Source of the DNA: Bradyrhizobium erythrophlei
GTDB taxonomy: Bacteria > Pseudomonadota > Alphaproteobacteria > Rhizobiales > Xanthobacteraceae
Assembly: GCA_900129675.1 (NCBI GenBank)
Contig: FSRD01000001.1
Coordinates: 3,957,501-4,021,500 of the forward strand
Direction of reading: 5' to 3'
Length of the DNA: 64,000 bases
Shown here: in pieces, positions 9,772-18,671 of the stretch
Position numbering within the stretch: position 1 is the first letter of the stretch
Layout of the letters: each line of letters begins with the position of its first letter
The notes under the pieces: model-generated
Database searches by the model: none
What the model saw: only the letters and a program-made list of their open reading frames with translations
What the model was told of the DNA's origin: nothing
Position numbers and translations under genes: made by a program

Positions 9772-9972
9772 ATGGCCCGATCCGATGCTGGCTATTTGCC
9801 TCGTGGAAATCCCTGCGCTCAATGCGGCAAGCCGATTGCGATGCCGGACTGGATCGAAAGCGCGCCGGGCCGCACGTCCTATCTCTGGACCTGCCGCGCC
9901 TGCGGTTATCGCTTCGAGGCCATCGCGATCTACGATGAAAACCAATCCGAACATCAGCCGCTTGCGGCCTGA
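9772..9972 (+). CDS. Small zinc-ribbon protein
   Basis: A protein of 66 residues, starting at the ATG after a GGGAG site at 9760. Two pairs of cysteines, CAQC near residue 14 and CRAC near residue 43, form a probable zinc ribbon; the region between holds WIESAPGRTSYLWTC. The rest is polar. Such single-ribbon proteins are common and of unknown role; DNA or protein binding is a guess. It stands alone, convergent with the sensor kinase gene. Confidence 0.7.
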   Translation: MARSDAGYLPRGNPCAQCGKPIAMPDWIESAPGRTSYLWTCRACGYRFEAIAIYDENQSEHQPLAA

Positions 9973-10012
9973 CGCGCTTTAGGTCTTCAAGAAGCAAGTC
10001 TTCAAGAAGTCT

Positions 10013-11350
10013 TCACGCCGCCGACTTCTGCGTGTGCTGCTGCACGGGCAATTGAATCCGCGCCAGCAGTCCATGCGGCTGCCGGTCGTGCAGTGACAGC
10101 GTGCCGCCGTGCGCGAGGACGATGGCGTTGGCGATGGAAAGGCCGAGGCCGAAGCCCGTCGTCTCATCCATGTTGCGGGCGTCGTCGCCGCGCACGAACG
10201 GCTCCAGCATGTTGATCTTCCGCGCATCGGAAATGCCGGGACCATCGTCCTCGACATCGATGGTCACGCTGTCGGCCGATACGCTGAGGCGGATCACGGC
10301 CTCGGCGCCGAACCTCACGGCATTCTCCACCAGATTGGTCACGCTGCGATGCAGGTCGTCCGGCCGCACGGTGGCCATCGCATGGCCGGGGCCGACATAG
10401 GCGACCTTGCGTCCCATGTCGGCGAATTGATCGGTGATGAGCTGCAGCGTGCTCGCGATATCGACCAGCGTCATCGATTCCAGCCGGCGGTCGTTGCGCA
10501 GGAACGACAGCACCGATTCCAGCATCGCGCGCATCTGGTCGAGATCGCCGAGCATGCGGCTGCGATGGGTTTCGTCCTCGATGAATTCGGTGCGCAGCCG
10601 CATCCGCGTGATCGGCGTCCGCAGATCGTGGCTGATGGCGGCGAGCATTTTGGTGCGGTCGTCGATCAGGCCGGTGATGCGCTCCCGCATCCGGTTCAGC
10701 GCCTTCGCCACCGAGCGGATTTCCTCAGGGCCGCGTTCCGGCAGCGGCGCCGCGGCGCCGTTGAGGCTGAAATCTTCGGCGGCTTTTGCGAATGACGACA
10801 GCGGCGCGGTCAGGGCGCGCGCCGCCCACAGGCCCAGTAGCGTGACGCTGATGACGGCAAACAGCAGCGTCATCATCCAGGGCCCGGCCCAGAACGGCGG
10901 CCGCGCCCGCTGCTCCGGCATCAGGTTCGCGGCAATCATCGCGCCGTCCGGCAGCGCGATGCCGATCCGGCCGGTGTTGACGTCGGGCGCCAGCGCGAAA
11001 ATACGATAGCCGTTGCCGAGGCGGCGATGCAGGCGGCGCAGGCCGGGGGCTCCGGATTCGTCGGCTGCGGGCGCTGCACCCTGGCTAAGTAGTTCGATGC
11101 CGAGTTGCGGAAATGCGCGCGCGATATCCGCCGACAGCCTCGGCCGTTCCGACGCAGCGGCTGCGCCGAGCAAATGGGCCGCCGCCGCGAGCTGCGCGTG
11201 GCCGCGGTCAATGGACGGATCCGGCTGGTCCGGCCGGTGGATCAGGAAGCTTGCGGTGATGATCAGATGCAGCGCCACGATCGAGGCGACCACCAGCGCG
11301 GCGATCTGTCCGCTGATGCGTTTCAGATTCAAAAAGCCTGTCAGCTTCAT
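10013..11350 (-). CDS. Sensor histidine kinase (EnvZ-type)
   Basis: A protein of 445 residues. Transmembrane segments lie at about 13-35 and 150-172, with a periplasmic domain between. A HAMP linker (RALTAPLSSFAKAAEDFS) leads to the H-box AISHDLRTPITRM (phosphorylated His), the N-box LVENAVRFG, and the ATP-lid boxes VEDDGPGIS and GFGLGLSIA. It autophosphorylates and passes phosphate to its regulator, whose stop codon lies two bases upstream, so the two are one operon. The periplasmic sensor region gives no hint of ligand. Confidence 0.93.
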   Translation of the reverse strand: MKLTGFLNLKRISGQIAALVVASIVALHLIITASFLIHRPDQPDPSIDRGHAQLAAAAHLLGAAAASERPRLSADIARAFPQLGIELLSQGAAPAADESGAPGLRRLHRRLGNGYRIFALAPDVNTGRIGIALPDGAMIAANLMPEQRARPPFWAGPWMMTLLFAVISVTLLGLWAARALTAPLSSFAKAAEDFSLNGAAAPLPERGPEEIRSVAKALNRMRERITGLIDDRTKMLAAISHDLRTPITRMRLRTEFIEDETHRSRMLGDLDQMRAMLESVLSFLRNDRRLESMTLVDIASTLQLITDQFADMGRKVAYVGPGHAMATVRPDDLHRSVTNLVENAVRFGAEAVIRLSVSADSVTIDVEDDGPGISDARKINMLEPFVRGDDARNMDETTGFGLGLSIANAIVLAHGGTLSLHDRQPHGLLARIQLPVQQHTQKSAA

Positions 11351-11352
11351 GA

Positions 11353-12090
11353 TCAGTTGCTGGCGGCGGACACCGCTTCGACCCTTGGTGTGAACATGTA
11401 GCCGCCCGAACGCACCGTCTTGATCATGGTGGGTTCTAGCGGATCGGCTTCGATCTTGCGCCGGATCCGGCTGACCAGCACGTCGATGCTGCGCTCGAAC
11501 GAGCCGGCGCTGCGGCCCTGGGTGAGGTCGAGCAGGCTGTCGCGCGACAGCACGCGGCCGGGCCGCTCGCAGAAGGTTCGCAGCAGGTCGAATTCGGCGC
11601 TGGTCATGGCCACCCGCGCGCCGGCGGGATTGCGCAGCTCCCGCAGCCGCAGATCGATCCGCCAGCCCAGAAATGCCAGCGCGGTCGCGCCCTCCGTGGC
11701 GCTCGCGGTGTGGGCCGCCGCCTGCCGGCGCAGCACCGCGTTGATGCGGGCCAGCAATTCGCGCGGGTTGAACGGCTTGGCCAGATAATCGTCGGCGCCC
11801 ATCTCGAGGCCGAGAATGCGGTCGACGTCCTCGCCGCGCGCGGTGAGCATGATGATCGGCGTCTGCGATTCGGCGCGCACCTTGCGGCACAGGCTCAAGC
11901 CGTCCTCGCCCGGCAGCATGACGTCGAGGATCAAAAGATCGACGCGGTGGTCGGTCATGGCGCGAACCATTTCGCGGCCATCGCTTGCCGTCGTCACGTT
12001 GCAGGCGTTGGTGCGCAGATATTTCGCGATCAGCGTCCGCGTCTCGCGGTCGTCCTCGACGACTAGGATATTGGGTGCTGCCTGGGCCAT
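11353..12090 (-). CDS. OmpR-family response regulator
   Basis: A protein of 245 residues. The receiver domain shows VVEDD at residues 10-14, the phospho-accepting Asp in LLILDVMLPG, Thr in IIMLTARG and Lys in YLAKPF. The C-terminal winged helix has TSAEFDLLRTFCERPGRVLSRDSLL, ERSIDVLVSRIRRKIE and IKTVRSGGYMF, typical of OmpR/PhoB regulators. The ATG at 12090 (MAQAAPNIL) is chosen; a long upstream open frame is not credible. It is divergent from the Ser/Gly-rich gene at 12282, which may be a target. Confidence 0.94.
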   Translation of the reverse strand: MAQAAPNILVVEDDRETRTLIAKYLRTNACNVTTASDGREMVRAMTDHRVDLLILDVMLPGEDGLSLCRKVRAESQTPIIMLTARGEDVDRILGLEMGADDYLAKPFNPRELLARINAVLRRQAAAHTASATEGATALAFLGWRIDLRLRELRNPAGARVAMTSAEFDLLRTFCERPGRVLSRDSLLDLTQGRSAGSFERSIDVLVSRIRRKIEADPLEPTMIKTVRSGGYMFTPRVEAVSAASN

Positions 12091-12281
12091 ACCGACCTTT
12101 TGTTCGTGATTCGGGGATTTCGTCGAAGGATTTTTGTTTCGCAATGTTTCCAGCGCGATCCTTGCAACAGGGGGTAACAGGCCAAGTGGGCGGCGAGAAG
12201 GCCTCGTTAAGATTATTAACCTTACCGTCAGCGCGTCTTGCACGAACTCGCTAAGAACTCTCTGAGAACTTTGGAGCTATC

Positions 12282-12908
12282 ATGACCTCGATCTCGGCGG
12301 CCTCCACCAGCACCTACCAGTCGCCTCTCCAGAAGCTGCAGGCTGAGCTGCAGTCGGAAGTCACTTCGGGCGCTATCAGCTCGTCCGATCTGGGCGCGCT
12401 GTCGTCGGCGCTGACCGATATCGACACCTCGGTGCAAAGCGGCCGGGCCAGCGACCAGACGAGCGGCACCAGGCCTTCGCCCGGCGATCTCAAATCCAGG
12501 ATCGACGACCTCATCAATGGCGAAGTCTCCAGCGGCAAGCTGACCAGCGACCAGGCCACCGAATTGCAGGGCGTGTTCAAGACCGCGTTCGCCAACGGCC
12601 CCGGCGGAACGGACGGTGCAGGTGGTCCCGGTGGTGCGGATGGCGCAGGCGGCGCTCATGGCGCCCACGGCCATCATGGCGGCCACGGCGGCCCGCCGCC
12701 GGCCGATGATTCGTCTTCGACCGACAGCAGCACCAGCAGCTCGTCGAGCACCGCTTCCGCCGACGACATCCTGAAGCAGTTCCTGCAGTCGCTGCAGCAC
12801 TCGCTGTCGACCTCGTCATCGAGCACTTACAGCGCAACCGGCACGTCGAGCGCGTCGAGCAATACCAGCTCGTCTTTTTCCGCACTCCTGATCGACTATC
12901 AGACCTGA
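12282..12908 (+). CDS. Ser/Gly/His-rich protein with duplicated helical unit
   Basis: A protein of 208 residues without a signal peptide or membrane segment. The N-terminal half has two similar units, LQSEVTSGAISSSDLGALSS (about residues 24-43) and INGEVSSGKLTSDQATELQG (about 77-96), each a helix-loop-helix of the pattern EV-S-SG-(I/L)-(S/T)S. The middle (about 108-144) is Gly/Ala/His-rich with repeated GGADGAGG and HGHHGGHGG. The C-terminal third is Ser/Thr-rich around one amphipathic helix (ILKQFLQSLQHSL). The start has a GGAG site. It is divergent from the two-component pair. The His cluster could bind metal. I do not recognise the family; a secreted or surface role is possible but unproven. 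Confidence 0.7.
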   Translation: MTSISAASTSTYQSPLQKLQAELQSEVTSGAISSSDLGALSSALTDIDTSVQSGRASDQTSGTRPSPGDLKSRIDDLINGEVSSGKLTSDQATELQGVFKTAFANGPGGTDGAGGPGGADGAGGAHGAHGHHGGHGGPPPADDSSSTDSSTSSSSSTASADDILKQFLQSLQHSLSTSSSSTYSATGTSSASSNTSSSFSALLIDYQT

Positions 12909-12929
12909 CATCTTGCCGACGCGGCGACG

Positions 12930-12962
12930 CAGCCATCCTTTCCGGAAGGGGAAGGATGGCTG
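12930..12962 (+). terminator. Stem-loop after the Ser/Gly/His-rich gene
   Basis: A perfect 11-bp stem (CAGCCATCCTT with AAGGATGGCTG) encloses an 11-base loop, 22 bases after the stop. There is no U-run after it, so it is either a weak terminator or a stability hairpin. Confidence 0.5.
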
Positions 12963-13035
12963 TCGCATATTTCGCAGTGCGGGAACCGGCCGCCGATTGC
13001 AACGTTGAGCCCTTTATTGATCTGTGGAGGGTCCA

Positions 13036-13413
13036 ATGGCATCTGACGTCATGACCAAGCCGCATCAGTTGATCGCGAGCGATCGCGTCGAAGGCACTGC
13101 GGTGCGACGGCCGAACGGCGATATGATCGGCCACATCGAACGGCTGATGATCGACAAGGTCTCAGGCAAGGTTTCTTACGCAATCCTGAGCTTCGGCGGG
13201 TTTCTCGGCATGGGAACCAATCTGCTTCCGTTGCCCTGGGGCCTGCTTCGCTACAATCTGAGATTCGAAGCGTACGAACTCGACACCGATGATGACGAGT
13301 TGAAGCGCGCGCCGTCGTTCCGCGCCGACAAGGACTTCGACTGGGGCGATCGTTCGCAGGAAGCGGAACTGCATCGCTATTACGGCATACCGCCCTATTG
13401 GGGCGGTTTCTGA
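13036..13413 (+). CDS. PRC-barrel domain protein, cytoplasmic
   Basis: A protein of 125 residues; start at the ATG after GGAGG at 13026-13030. Residues 15-80 form a PRC-barrel: ASDRVEGTAVRRPNGDMIGH, LMIDKVSGKVSYAILSFGGF, then LPLPWGLLRYN. PRC-barrels bind proteins or RNA in photosynthetic reaction centres and RimM; small stand-alone ones in rhizobia are often stress-linked. The tail ends HRYYGIPPYWGGF. No signal peptide is present. It precedes a second, exported PRC-barrel gene, suggesting related roles on the two sides of the membrane. Confidence 0.83.
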   Translation: MASDVMTKPHQLIASDRVEGTAVRRPNGDMIGHIERLMIDKVSGKVSYAILSFGGFLGMGTNLLPLPWGLLRYNLRFEAYELDTDDDELKRAPSFRADKDFDWGDRSQEAELHRYYGIPPYWGGF

Positions 13414-13497
13414 GCGCGTGTTCCCCGCTGAATTTGCGGAACACCTGCCGACGTGACGGGTTTCCTCCTTATCTTTTTTGAACGGAGGAGAACCGAT

Positions 13498-14034
13498 ATG
13501 TTAGCCAAATATACCATCGCCGGCCTGGCGGGTTCCGCGTTGCTGGCAAGTGTCGCCTTCGCGCAGACGCCGACCGCGACCACCGACAGCGCAAAGATGG
13601 CGCCCGCCGCCGCATCCGACACCACGTCGTCGTTCCAGGGTGACTGGCGCGCGTCGAAAGTGGTCGGCCTCAACGTCTACAACGACAAGAATGAAAGCGT
13701 CGGCTCGATCAACGACCTCCTGACCGACAAGAGCGGAAATATCAAGGCCGTGGTGATCGGCGTCGGCGGCTTCCTCGGTGTCGGCGAACATCTGGTTGCG
13801 GTATCGTTCGACAAGGTCAAGTTCGTCAACGAGCCGATCGTCTACACGGGCGCAGCCAACACGCCGAGTGCGGGCGGAGCGAGGCCGTCCACGACCACGA
13901 CAACGGGAGCGGCGACCACCAATACCGCGCCCAACACGGCGAAGAAAAATCCGTGGTATCCGGATCATGCCGTGTACAACGCGACCAAGGATGAGTTGAA
14001 GGCAATGCCCGAGTTCAAATATTCGACGGAGTAA
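13498..14034 (+). CDS. Exported PRC-barrel domain protein
   Basis: A protein of 178 residues. A signal peptide (residues 1-22, ending ASVAFA) is followed by an Ala/Thr-rich linker, then a PRC-barrel at about 50-110: ASKVVGLNVYNDKNESVGS, INDLLTDKSGNIKAVVIGVG, GVGEHLVAVSFDKVKFV. A Thr-rich linker (TTTTTTGAATTN) leads to a short tail with YNATKDELKAMPEFKY. The start has a GGAGGAG site. Periplasmic location is inferred. A strong terminator follows. Confidence 0.85.
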   Translation: MLAKYTIAGLAGSALLASVAFAQTPTATTDSAKMAPAAASDTTSSFQGDWRASKVVGLNVYNDKNESVGSINDLLTDKSGNIKAVVIGVGGFLGVGEHLVAVSFDKVKFVNEPIVYTGAANTPSAGGARPSTTTTTGAATTNTAPNTAKKNPWYPDHAVYNATKDELKAMPEFKYSTE

Positions 14035-14061
14035 GTCCGCGAAGTTGAATGACTCACGGAA

Positions 14062-14090
14062 ACGCGCCCGGGCGACCGGGCGCGTTTTTT
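14062..14090 (+). terminator. Rho-independent terminator
   Basis: The stem ACGCGCCCGG with CCGGGCGCGT and a four-base loop is followed by TTTTTT. It ends the transcript of the exported PRC-barrel gene. Confidence 0.92.
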
Positions 14091-14095
14091 GTTTC

Positions 14096-14229
14096 CGTCA
14101 TTGCGAGGAGCCGACGGGTCCCGCCTTCGGCGGGCCCGATGACAAACTGCGCGACTGCAGCGGCATGGATTGCTTCGCGGAGCCTGGCATCGGGCGCTCG
14201 TGCGCGCGACCCGTTGGCTCGCAATGACG
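14096..14229. repeat. Palindromic repeat (CATTGCGAG type, long form)
   Basis: It starts CGTCATTGCGAGGAGCCGAC and ends TTGGCTCGCAATGACGA. The inner part contains GGTCCCGCC-type and GGCATGGATTGCTTCG segments shared with the copy at 14638-14819. It follows a terminator directly. Confidence 0.85.
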
Positions 14230-14340
14230 AAACGACCATCGGAATGCTGCACCGCATCCTATCAGCGCCGATGGCACGATGTTAGGCTCTGCTCGCGGCA
14301 GGAGCACCTGCGTCCTGCCTGACAACAACGGGAGGACGAC

Positions 14341-14556
14341 ATGGCGGATAGCGTCTACAAGGTCATTGAGCTGATCGGTACCAGCAAGGATTCCTGGGAA
14401 AAGGCGGCCGCGGTGGCCGTCAACCGGGCCGGAAAATCCTTGCGCGATCTTCGCGTCGCCGAGGTGGTCCAGCTCGATCTGCAATTGGACGCCAAGGGCA
14501 AGGTCGAAGCCTATCGCGCCAAGTTGAAAGTCTCGTTCAAGTTCGAGGGTTCGTAA
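14341..14556 (+). CDS. Dodecin family flavin-binding protein
   Basis: A protein of 71 residues, the normal dodecin length. Dodecins form hollow dodecamers that store or buffer flavins (riboflavin, FMN or lumichrome) in the cytoplasm. The family pattern is full: VYKVIELIGTSKDSWEKAAA, VNRAGKSLRDLRVAEVVQLD and YRAKLKVSFKFEGS. The start has a GGAGG site. It is transcribed alone between two repeats, with its own terminator. Confidence 0.93.
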   Translation: MADSVYKVIELIGTSKDSWEKAAAVAVNRAGKSLRDLRVAEVVQLDLQLDAKGKVEAYRAKLKVSFKFEGS

Positions 14557-14600
14557 ACGCTTGGTAGGCTTAGCCGGGCCCACCCTGCGATCCGAGCACC

Positions 14601-14630
14601 AACGCGCCCGGCTTTGCCGGGCGCGTTTTC
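14601..14630 (+). terminator. Rho-independent terminator after dodecin
   Basis: AACGCGCCCGGC and GCCGGGCGCGTT form a 12-bp stem with a short TTT loop, running into TTTTC. The stem is nearly the same as the one at 14062-14090. Confidence 0.9.
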
Positions 14631-14637
14631 TTGGTTT

Positions 14638-14819
14638 CGTCATTGCGAGGAGCCACAGGGTCCCGCCTCCGGCGGGCCGATGATAAACTCCGCGACGACC
14701 GCGTTCGCCGAAGCTCAACGAGCGAAGGCGGAAGCAATCCATCCTTTGTATTGCGATGGATTGCTTGCGGAGTTTACCATCGGGCGCGCATTCGCGCGAC
14801 CCGGTGGCCCGCAATGACG
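14638..14819. repeat. Palindromic repeat (CATTGCGAG type, long form)
   Basis: CGTCATTGCGAGGAGCCACA at the left and CCGGTGGCCCGCAATGACG at the right, with an internal GCGATGGATTGCTTGCGG and GATAAACTCCGCGA. It lies just after the dodecin terminator and before the stop of the convergent binding-protein gene. Confidence 0.85.
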
Positions 14820-14822
14820 TTT

Positions 14823-16034
14823 TTAATGCGTCACGAGCGGGCAGCCGCCCTTGTCGAGCGGGCGGAATGCCTCGTCGCCGGGCACGGTGGCGATCAGCTT
14901 GTAGAGATCCCATTCGCCCTTCGATTCCGACGGCTTCTTCACCTCGAACAGATACATGTCGTGGACCATGCGGCCGTCGATGCGGATCTTGCCGTTCTTG
15001 GCGAAGAAGTCGTTGACCGGGGTCGCGCGCATCTGCGCCATCACTTTCGGCGCTTCATCGGTGCCGATCGCCTCGATCGCCTTCAGGTAATGCATGGTCG
15101 CCGAATAAAGCCCGGCCTGGATCATGCTCGGCATGTGGCCGACCTTCTCGTTGAAGCGATTCGAGAACGCGCGGGTCTCGTCGTTCATGTCCCAGTAGAA
15201 CGCGTCGGTGACGATCAGGCCTTCGGTGGCCTTGATGCCGAGCGCGTGGGTGTCGGTGATCTCCTGCAGTAGCGCGATCATCTTCTGGCCGCCCTGGGTC
15301 AGGCCGAATTCGGAGGCCTGCTTCAGTGCGTTGGTGGTGTCGCCGCCGGCATTGGCCAGCGCCACGACCTTGGCCTTGGAAGCCTGGGCCTGCAGCAGGA
15401 ACGACGAGAAGTCGGACGAGTTGAGGGGATGGCGCACGTCGCCGAGCACCTTGCCGCCGCTCTCCTTGACGACGTTGGCGGCGTCGCGCTCCAGCGCCAT
15501 GCCGAAGGCGTAGTCGGCGGTGACGAAGAACCAGGTGTCTTCGCCGCGCTTGACCATCGCCTTGCCGGCGACGTTGGACAGCGCATAGGTGTCGTAGGTC
15601 CAGTGCACGGTATTGGGCGAACAGGCGACGCCGGTGATATCGGAAGAGCCGCCGCCGGAATTGATGTTGATCTTGTTCTTTTCGCGCGTCAGCGCGGAGA
15701 CCGGCAGCGCGACCGAGGAGGTCGGCACGTCGAAGATCGCGTCCACCTTGTCGTTGTCGTACCAGTTGCGGGCGATGCTGACGCCGACGTCCGGCTTGTT
15801 CTGATGGTCGGCGGCGACCACCTCGACCGGCTTGCCTTTCACTTTGCCGCCATAGTCGGCGACCGCCATCTGCACCGCGGCCAGCGAACCCTTGCCGGTC
15901 GCATCCGCATAGAGGCTGGACATGTCGGTCAGCACGCCGATCTTGACGACGTCGTCGGATATCTGCGCGCTCGCTGTGCCGCCGGAAACGGCGAGTGCGA
16001 GGCCGGCCGCGACTGCGGCTGCGAGTGATTTCAT
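14823..16034 (-). CDS. ABC transporter substrate-binding protein, branched-chain amino acid type
   Basis: A protein of 403 residues with a signal peptide (MKSLAAAVAAGLALAVSGGT, cleaved near ASAQ). The mature part begins DDVVKIGVLTDMSSLYADAT and has SIARNWYDNDKVDAIFDVPT and NINSGGGSSDITG, the bilobed Peripl_BP_6 (LivK-like) fold. Such proteins bring amino acids, urea or aromatic acids to an inner-membrane ABC transporter. No permease or ATPase is adjacent, so it is an orphan binding protein here. The ATG at 16034 has a GGGAG site; the open frame further upstream is not coding. Confidence 0.92.
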   Translation of the reverse strand: MKSLAAAVAAGLALAVSGGTASAQISDDVVKIGVLTDMSSLYADATGKGSLAAVQMAVADYGGKVKGKPVEVVAADHQNKPDVGVSIARNWYDNDKVDAIFDVPTSSVALPVSALTREKNKININSGGGSSDITGVACSPNTVHWTYDTYALSNVAGKAMVKRGEDTWFFVTADYAFGMALERDAANVVKESGGKVLGDVRHPLNSSDFSSFLLQAQASKAKVVALANAGGDTTNALKQASEFGLTQGGQKMIALLQEITDTHALGIKATEGLIVTDAFYWDMNDETRAFSNRFNEKVGHMPSMIQAGLYSATMHYLKAIEAIGTDEAPKVMAQMRATPVNDFFAKNGKIRIDGRMVHDMYLFEVKKPSESKGEWDLYKLIATVPGDEAFRPLDKGGCPLVTH

Positions 16035-16229
16035 GGTCTTTTCTCCCAGGCTTCTTGTTGAGGGCTTCGTTTGAGGGGCCCCTTCTAGCCGTGTTCGAAG
16101 CGCCCGCAAAGCCAAAGACAACGCATGAACCCATGCGCTGTTCGAAAGCGGGCAGCGTTTTTGTTTTCCGGAAGGGTTCTTCCTTACCGCGCCCGCCTGC
16201 GGGGAGAGGTCGGATCGCACGCCAACGGG

Positions 16230-17795
16230 TTACAGCGCCGGTAACGCGCTGACGGCGGCGTTGATGACGCCTTCGGTCTCCACGATCACGCGCAGCGTCC
16301 TGGAGTCGAAGGCGATGCCGGCCAGCCGCAGGCTGTTGATCTCGGCATCCACCCGCACGCCTTCCTCGTTCTTCTGGAAGTCGGCGATGACGGCGGCGAT
16401 CTTCCTTTGCGCATTGCCGGCGAACGGCTTGAGGTCGACGATCAGCTTGTCCGCCAGCGCTTTTTGCAAATGGGGCATCGCCGCGCGCGCCGCGGCGCCC
16501 AAGAGGCCGAATGCGGCCTCGGATTCGACCGCCAGTTCGACATCGGTGAGCCGCAGCGTCTGCTGCGCCTGATCGAGCACGGGCCGGCCCCAGACATGCA
16601 CGGTGGCCTCGCCGCCGAGGCCGAGGAAGCTCTTCTTCTCCTTGGCCTTGACCAGCAGCGAAATCAGCAAGCGGTCGCCGGAAGCCGCGACGCTGGCCTG
16701 TTTGACGGTGACGTCGACCGACCCCGAGCCGTCCTCGGGAAACGTCTTGCCGACCAACTGGGCTTCCACCAGCTGACTCAGCGCGACGAACGACATATCG
16801 ACCGGCATGCCGATGCTGACACGGCCGGGCGTCGGCGGCACGATGCTGATCGTCGCCGGGAACGGACAATTGGGCTTGGTCTCAAGCTCGGTGACGCGGG
16901 TTTCGGCCTCGATGCCGAGCGTCAGCGTGACCGCCGACGTGTCGACGCGCGGCTGTGCTGCGATCGCGCGGGTCGGCCGCAACTCCAGCCAGAGCGGCGG
17001 CACGGAGGTGGCGCCGGTGCCTTGCAGCGGGATCGAGCGGCAGGCCTTGGCCCATTGCGCCCGTGCGTTCTGCTCGAACGCGGTATCGTTGCGCATCCGC
17101 GCCTGCACCGCGGCGAGCTGATCGGCGACCGTCTTGTCGATCAGCGGCTTGACCTGCGCCGGAACGTTGACCCGCGCGCCCGCCACCGAAAGGCTGGTGT
17201 CGCCGAGGTTCACCTGCGCCGCGAGGTTCGGCTCGATGCGCCAGGCGGCGGCGATTTTCGGCCGCGCGGTGATGACGACATTGCCCTTGATCTCGGCGCT
17301 GGCGTTGAGGTTCTTGATGTTCACGCTGCCGATCTGCTTGGCGACATTGGCGCCGAGCAGGCTGCCGAGCGCATCGCCGACCGCACCCGTCGCCTTCGCC
17401 GACAGCGAGCCGGTGACGTTGAGGGTTCCGGTCAGCGGCGTTGCCAGCGAAAGCACATCCTGCGCGCCGGTCGCTGCGATCGGCCCGCGCTGGGCGGTCC
17501 AGCCGATATCGGCGTTCTGCAGGATCTGTGAAATCGGATTCTCGGCCTTGCCGTTGAAGGTTTTTGGTGCGCCGCGATCGGCGGCGTCGCGGATTGCCGA
17601 CAGCGCAACCGCGACCGGTACCATCACGATGGAGCTGCGCGGCGCCGGCGGCAGCGGCGGCAATTCGACTAGCACGGGACCGCTGACCGTGACGCGCGGC
17701 GCCAGCCAGTCCATTGCCTTCAGGCTGATCAAGAACGAAACCGCGACGATCGCGCCCCCGATCAGAATTGTCATCAGATGCATCGGCAGACGCAT
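16230..17795 (-). CDS. DUF4403 family protein, membrane-anchored
   Basis: A protein of 521 residues. One membrane segment near residues 8-27 anchors a large periplasmic part. The body has the long alternating-strand pattern of DUF4403, a tubular lipid-binding-like family, with SSIVMVPVAVALSAIRDAAD near the start, NVVITARPKIAAAWRIEPNL in the middle and RLAGIAFDSRTLRVIVETEG near the end. The start has a G-rich ribosome site. Role unknown; an envelope lipid-handling function is a fold-based guess. Confidence 0.82.
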   Translation of the reverse strand: MRLPMHLMTILIGGAIVAVSFLISLKAMDWLAPRVTVSGPVLVELPPLPPAPRSSIVMVPVAVALSAIRDAADRGAPKTFNGKAENPISQILQNADIGWTAQRGPIAATGAQDVLSLATPLTGTLNVTGSLSAKATGAVGDALGSLLGANVAKQIGSVNIKNLNASAEIKGNVVITARPKIAAAWRIEPNLAAQVNLGDTSLSVAGARVNVPAQVKPLIDKTVADQLAAVQARMRNDTAFEQNARAQWAKACRSIPLQGTGATSVPPLWLELRPTRAIAAQPRVDTSAVTLTLGIEAETRVTELETKPNCPFPATISIVPPTPGRVSIGMPVDMSFVALSQLVEAQLVGKTFPEDGSGSVDVTVKQASVAASGDRLLISLLVKAKEKKSFLGLGGEATVHVWGRPVLDQAQQTLRLTDVELAVESEAAFGLLGAAARAAMPHLQKALADKLIVDLKPFAGNAQRKIAAVIADFQKNEEGVRVDAEINSLRLAGIAFDSRTLRVIVETEGVINAAVSALPAL

Positions 17796-17984
17796 CGTCC
17801 CCCCGAACCGATTGAGCCCAAACGGGTTCTACAGGGAAGGCGAAAGGTGCGCCAGTGAGGGCAAATTGATGTCCACCTTGCGGCCTGGATTGCCCGGCAG
17901 ACACATTCAGGCGATCACGGCCAAAATGGAAACGGCCCCGGCGAATGCCGGAACCGCTTTTCCGAGGTTCGAATTCCGGTCGGC

Positions 17985-18671
17985 TTAGCGGATGGCGGCG
18001 CCGAGATCGGCGCGGCGGTCCGTCATCGGCAGCACGATCACCTTGGTGCCGACATTGACCCGCGAATAGAGGTCAGCGACGTCCTCGTTGGTGAGGCGCA
18101 GGCAGCCCGACGAAACCCGGGTGCCGATGGTCTCCGGCGCGTTGGTGCCGTGGATGCGATACACCGAGCCGCCAAGATACATGGCGCGGGCGCCGAGCGG
18201 GTTGCCGGGGCCGCCGGCCATGTGGCGCGGCAGATAGGGCTGGCGGGCGATCATTTCCGGGGGCGGGGTCCAATCCGGCCATTCCGCCTTCCTGGTGATG
18301 GTCTGGGTGCCGGACCAGGTAAAGCCCTCGCGGCCGACGCCGATGCCGTAACGGATCGCCTTGCCGCCTGCGAGCACATAATAGAGATAGGTGTTGGGAG
18401 TATCGATGATGATCGTGCCCGGCGCCTCGCGGGTGGCATAGTTGACGACCTGGCGCTTCAGCCGCGCCGGCATCTCGACCACGGTGCCTTCGTCCTGCGA
18501 CGGGGCGGCCTGAACCGGCGGCGGCGCCGCTTCGGTCTGCGGTATCAGCAGGAAGGGAAACAGCGGCAGCGGAGCGGCTGCGGCGGAAGCGGAAAAAGCG
18601 ACGGTGCCGATGGCCAGCGCGCCCAAAGCGGCGGCAGCCAGGCGGGTATTCAGCCTGATCGAGTTGAACAT
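17985..18671 (-). CDS. L,D-transpeptidase (YkuD domain)
   Basis: A protein of 228 residues with a signal peptide (residues 1-32). The YkuD domain spans about 80-215: APGTIIIDTPNTYLYYVLAG, AEWPDWTPPPEMI and the catalytic block YRIHGTNAPETIG followed by SSGCLRLTNEDV, with the active-site His and Cys. Enzymes of this type crosslink peptidoglycan by 3-3 bonds or attach proteins to it in the periplasm. It is typical of the many Ldt copies in Bradyrhizobium. Monocistronic; the 213-bp upstream spacer has no other feature. Confidence 0.93.
   Translation of the reverse strand: MFNSIRLNTRLAAAALGALAIGTVAFSASAAAAPLPLFPFLLIPQTEAAPPPVQAAPSQDEGTVVEMPARLKRQVVNYATREAPGTIIIDTPNTYLYYVLAGGKAIRYGIGVGREGFTWSGTQTITRKAEWPDWTPPPEMIARQPYLPRHMAGGPGNPLGARAMYLGGSVYRIHGTNAPETIGTRVSSGCLRLTNEDVADLYSRVNVGTKVIVLPMTDRRADLGAAIR

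Noticed and set aside
10013..11890. Start of the histidine kinase at 11890
   Set aside because: The extension lies inside the response regulator gene in another frame; the ATG at 11350 follows the regulator stop by two bases.
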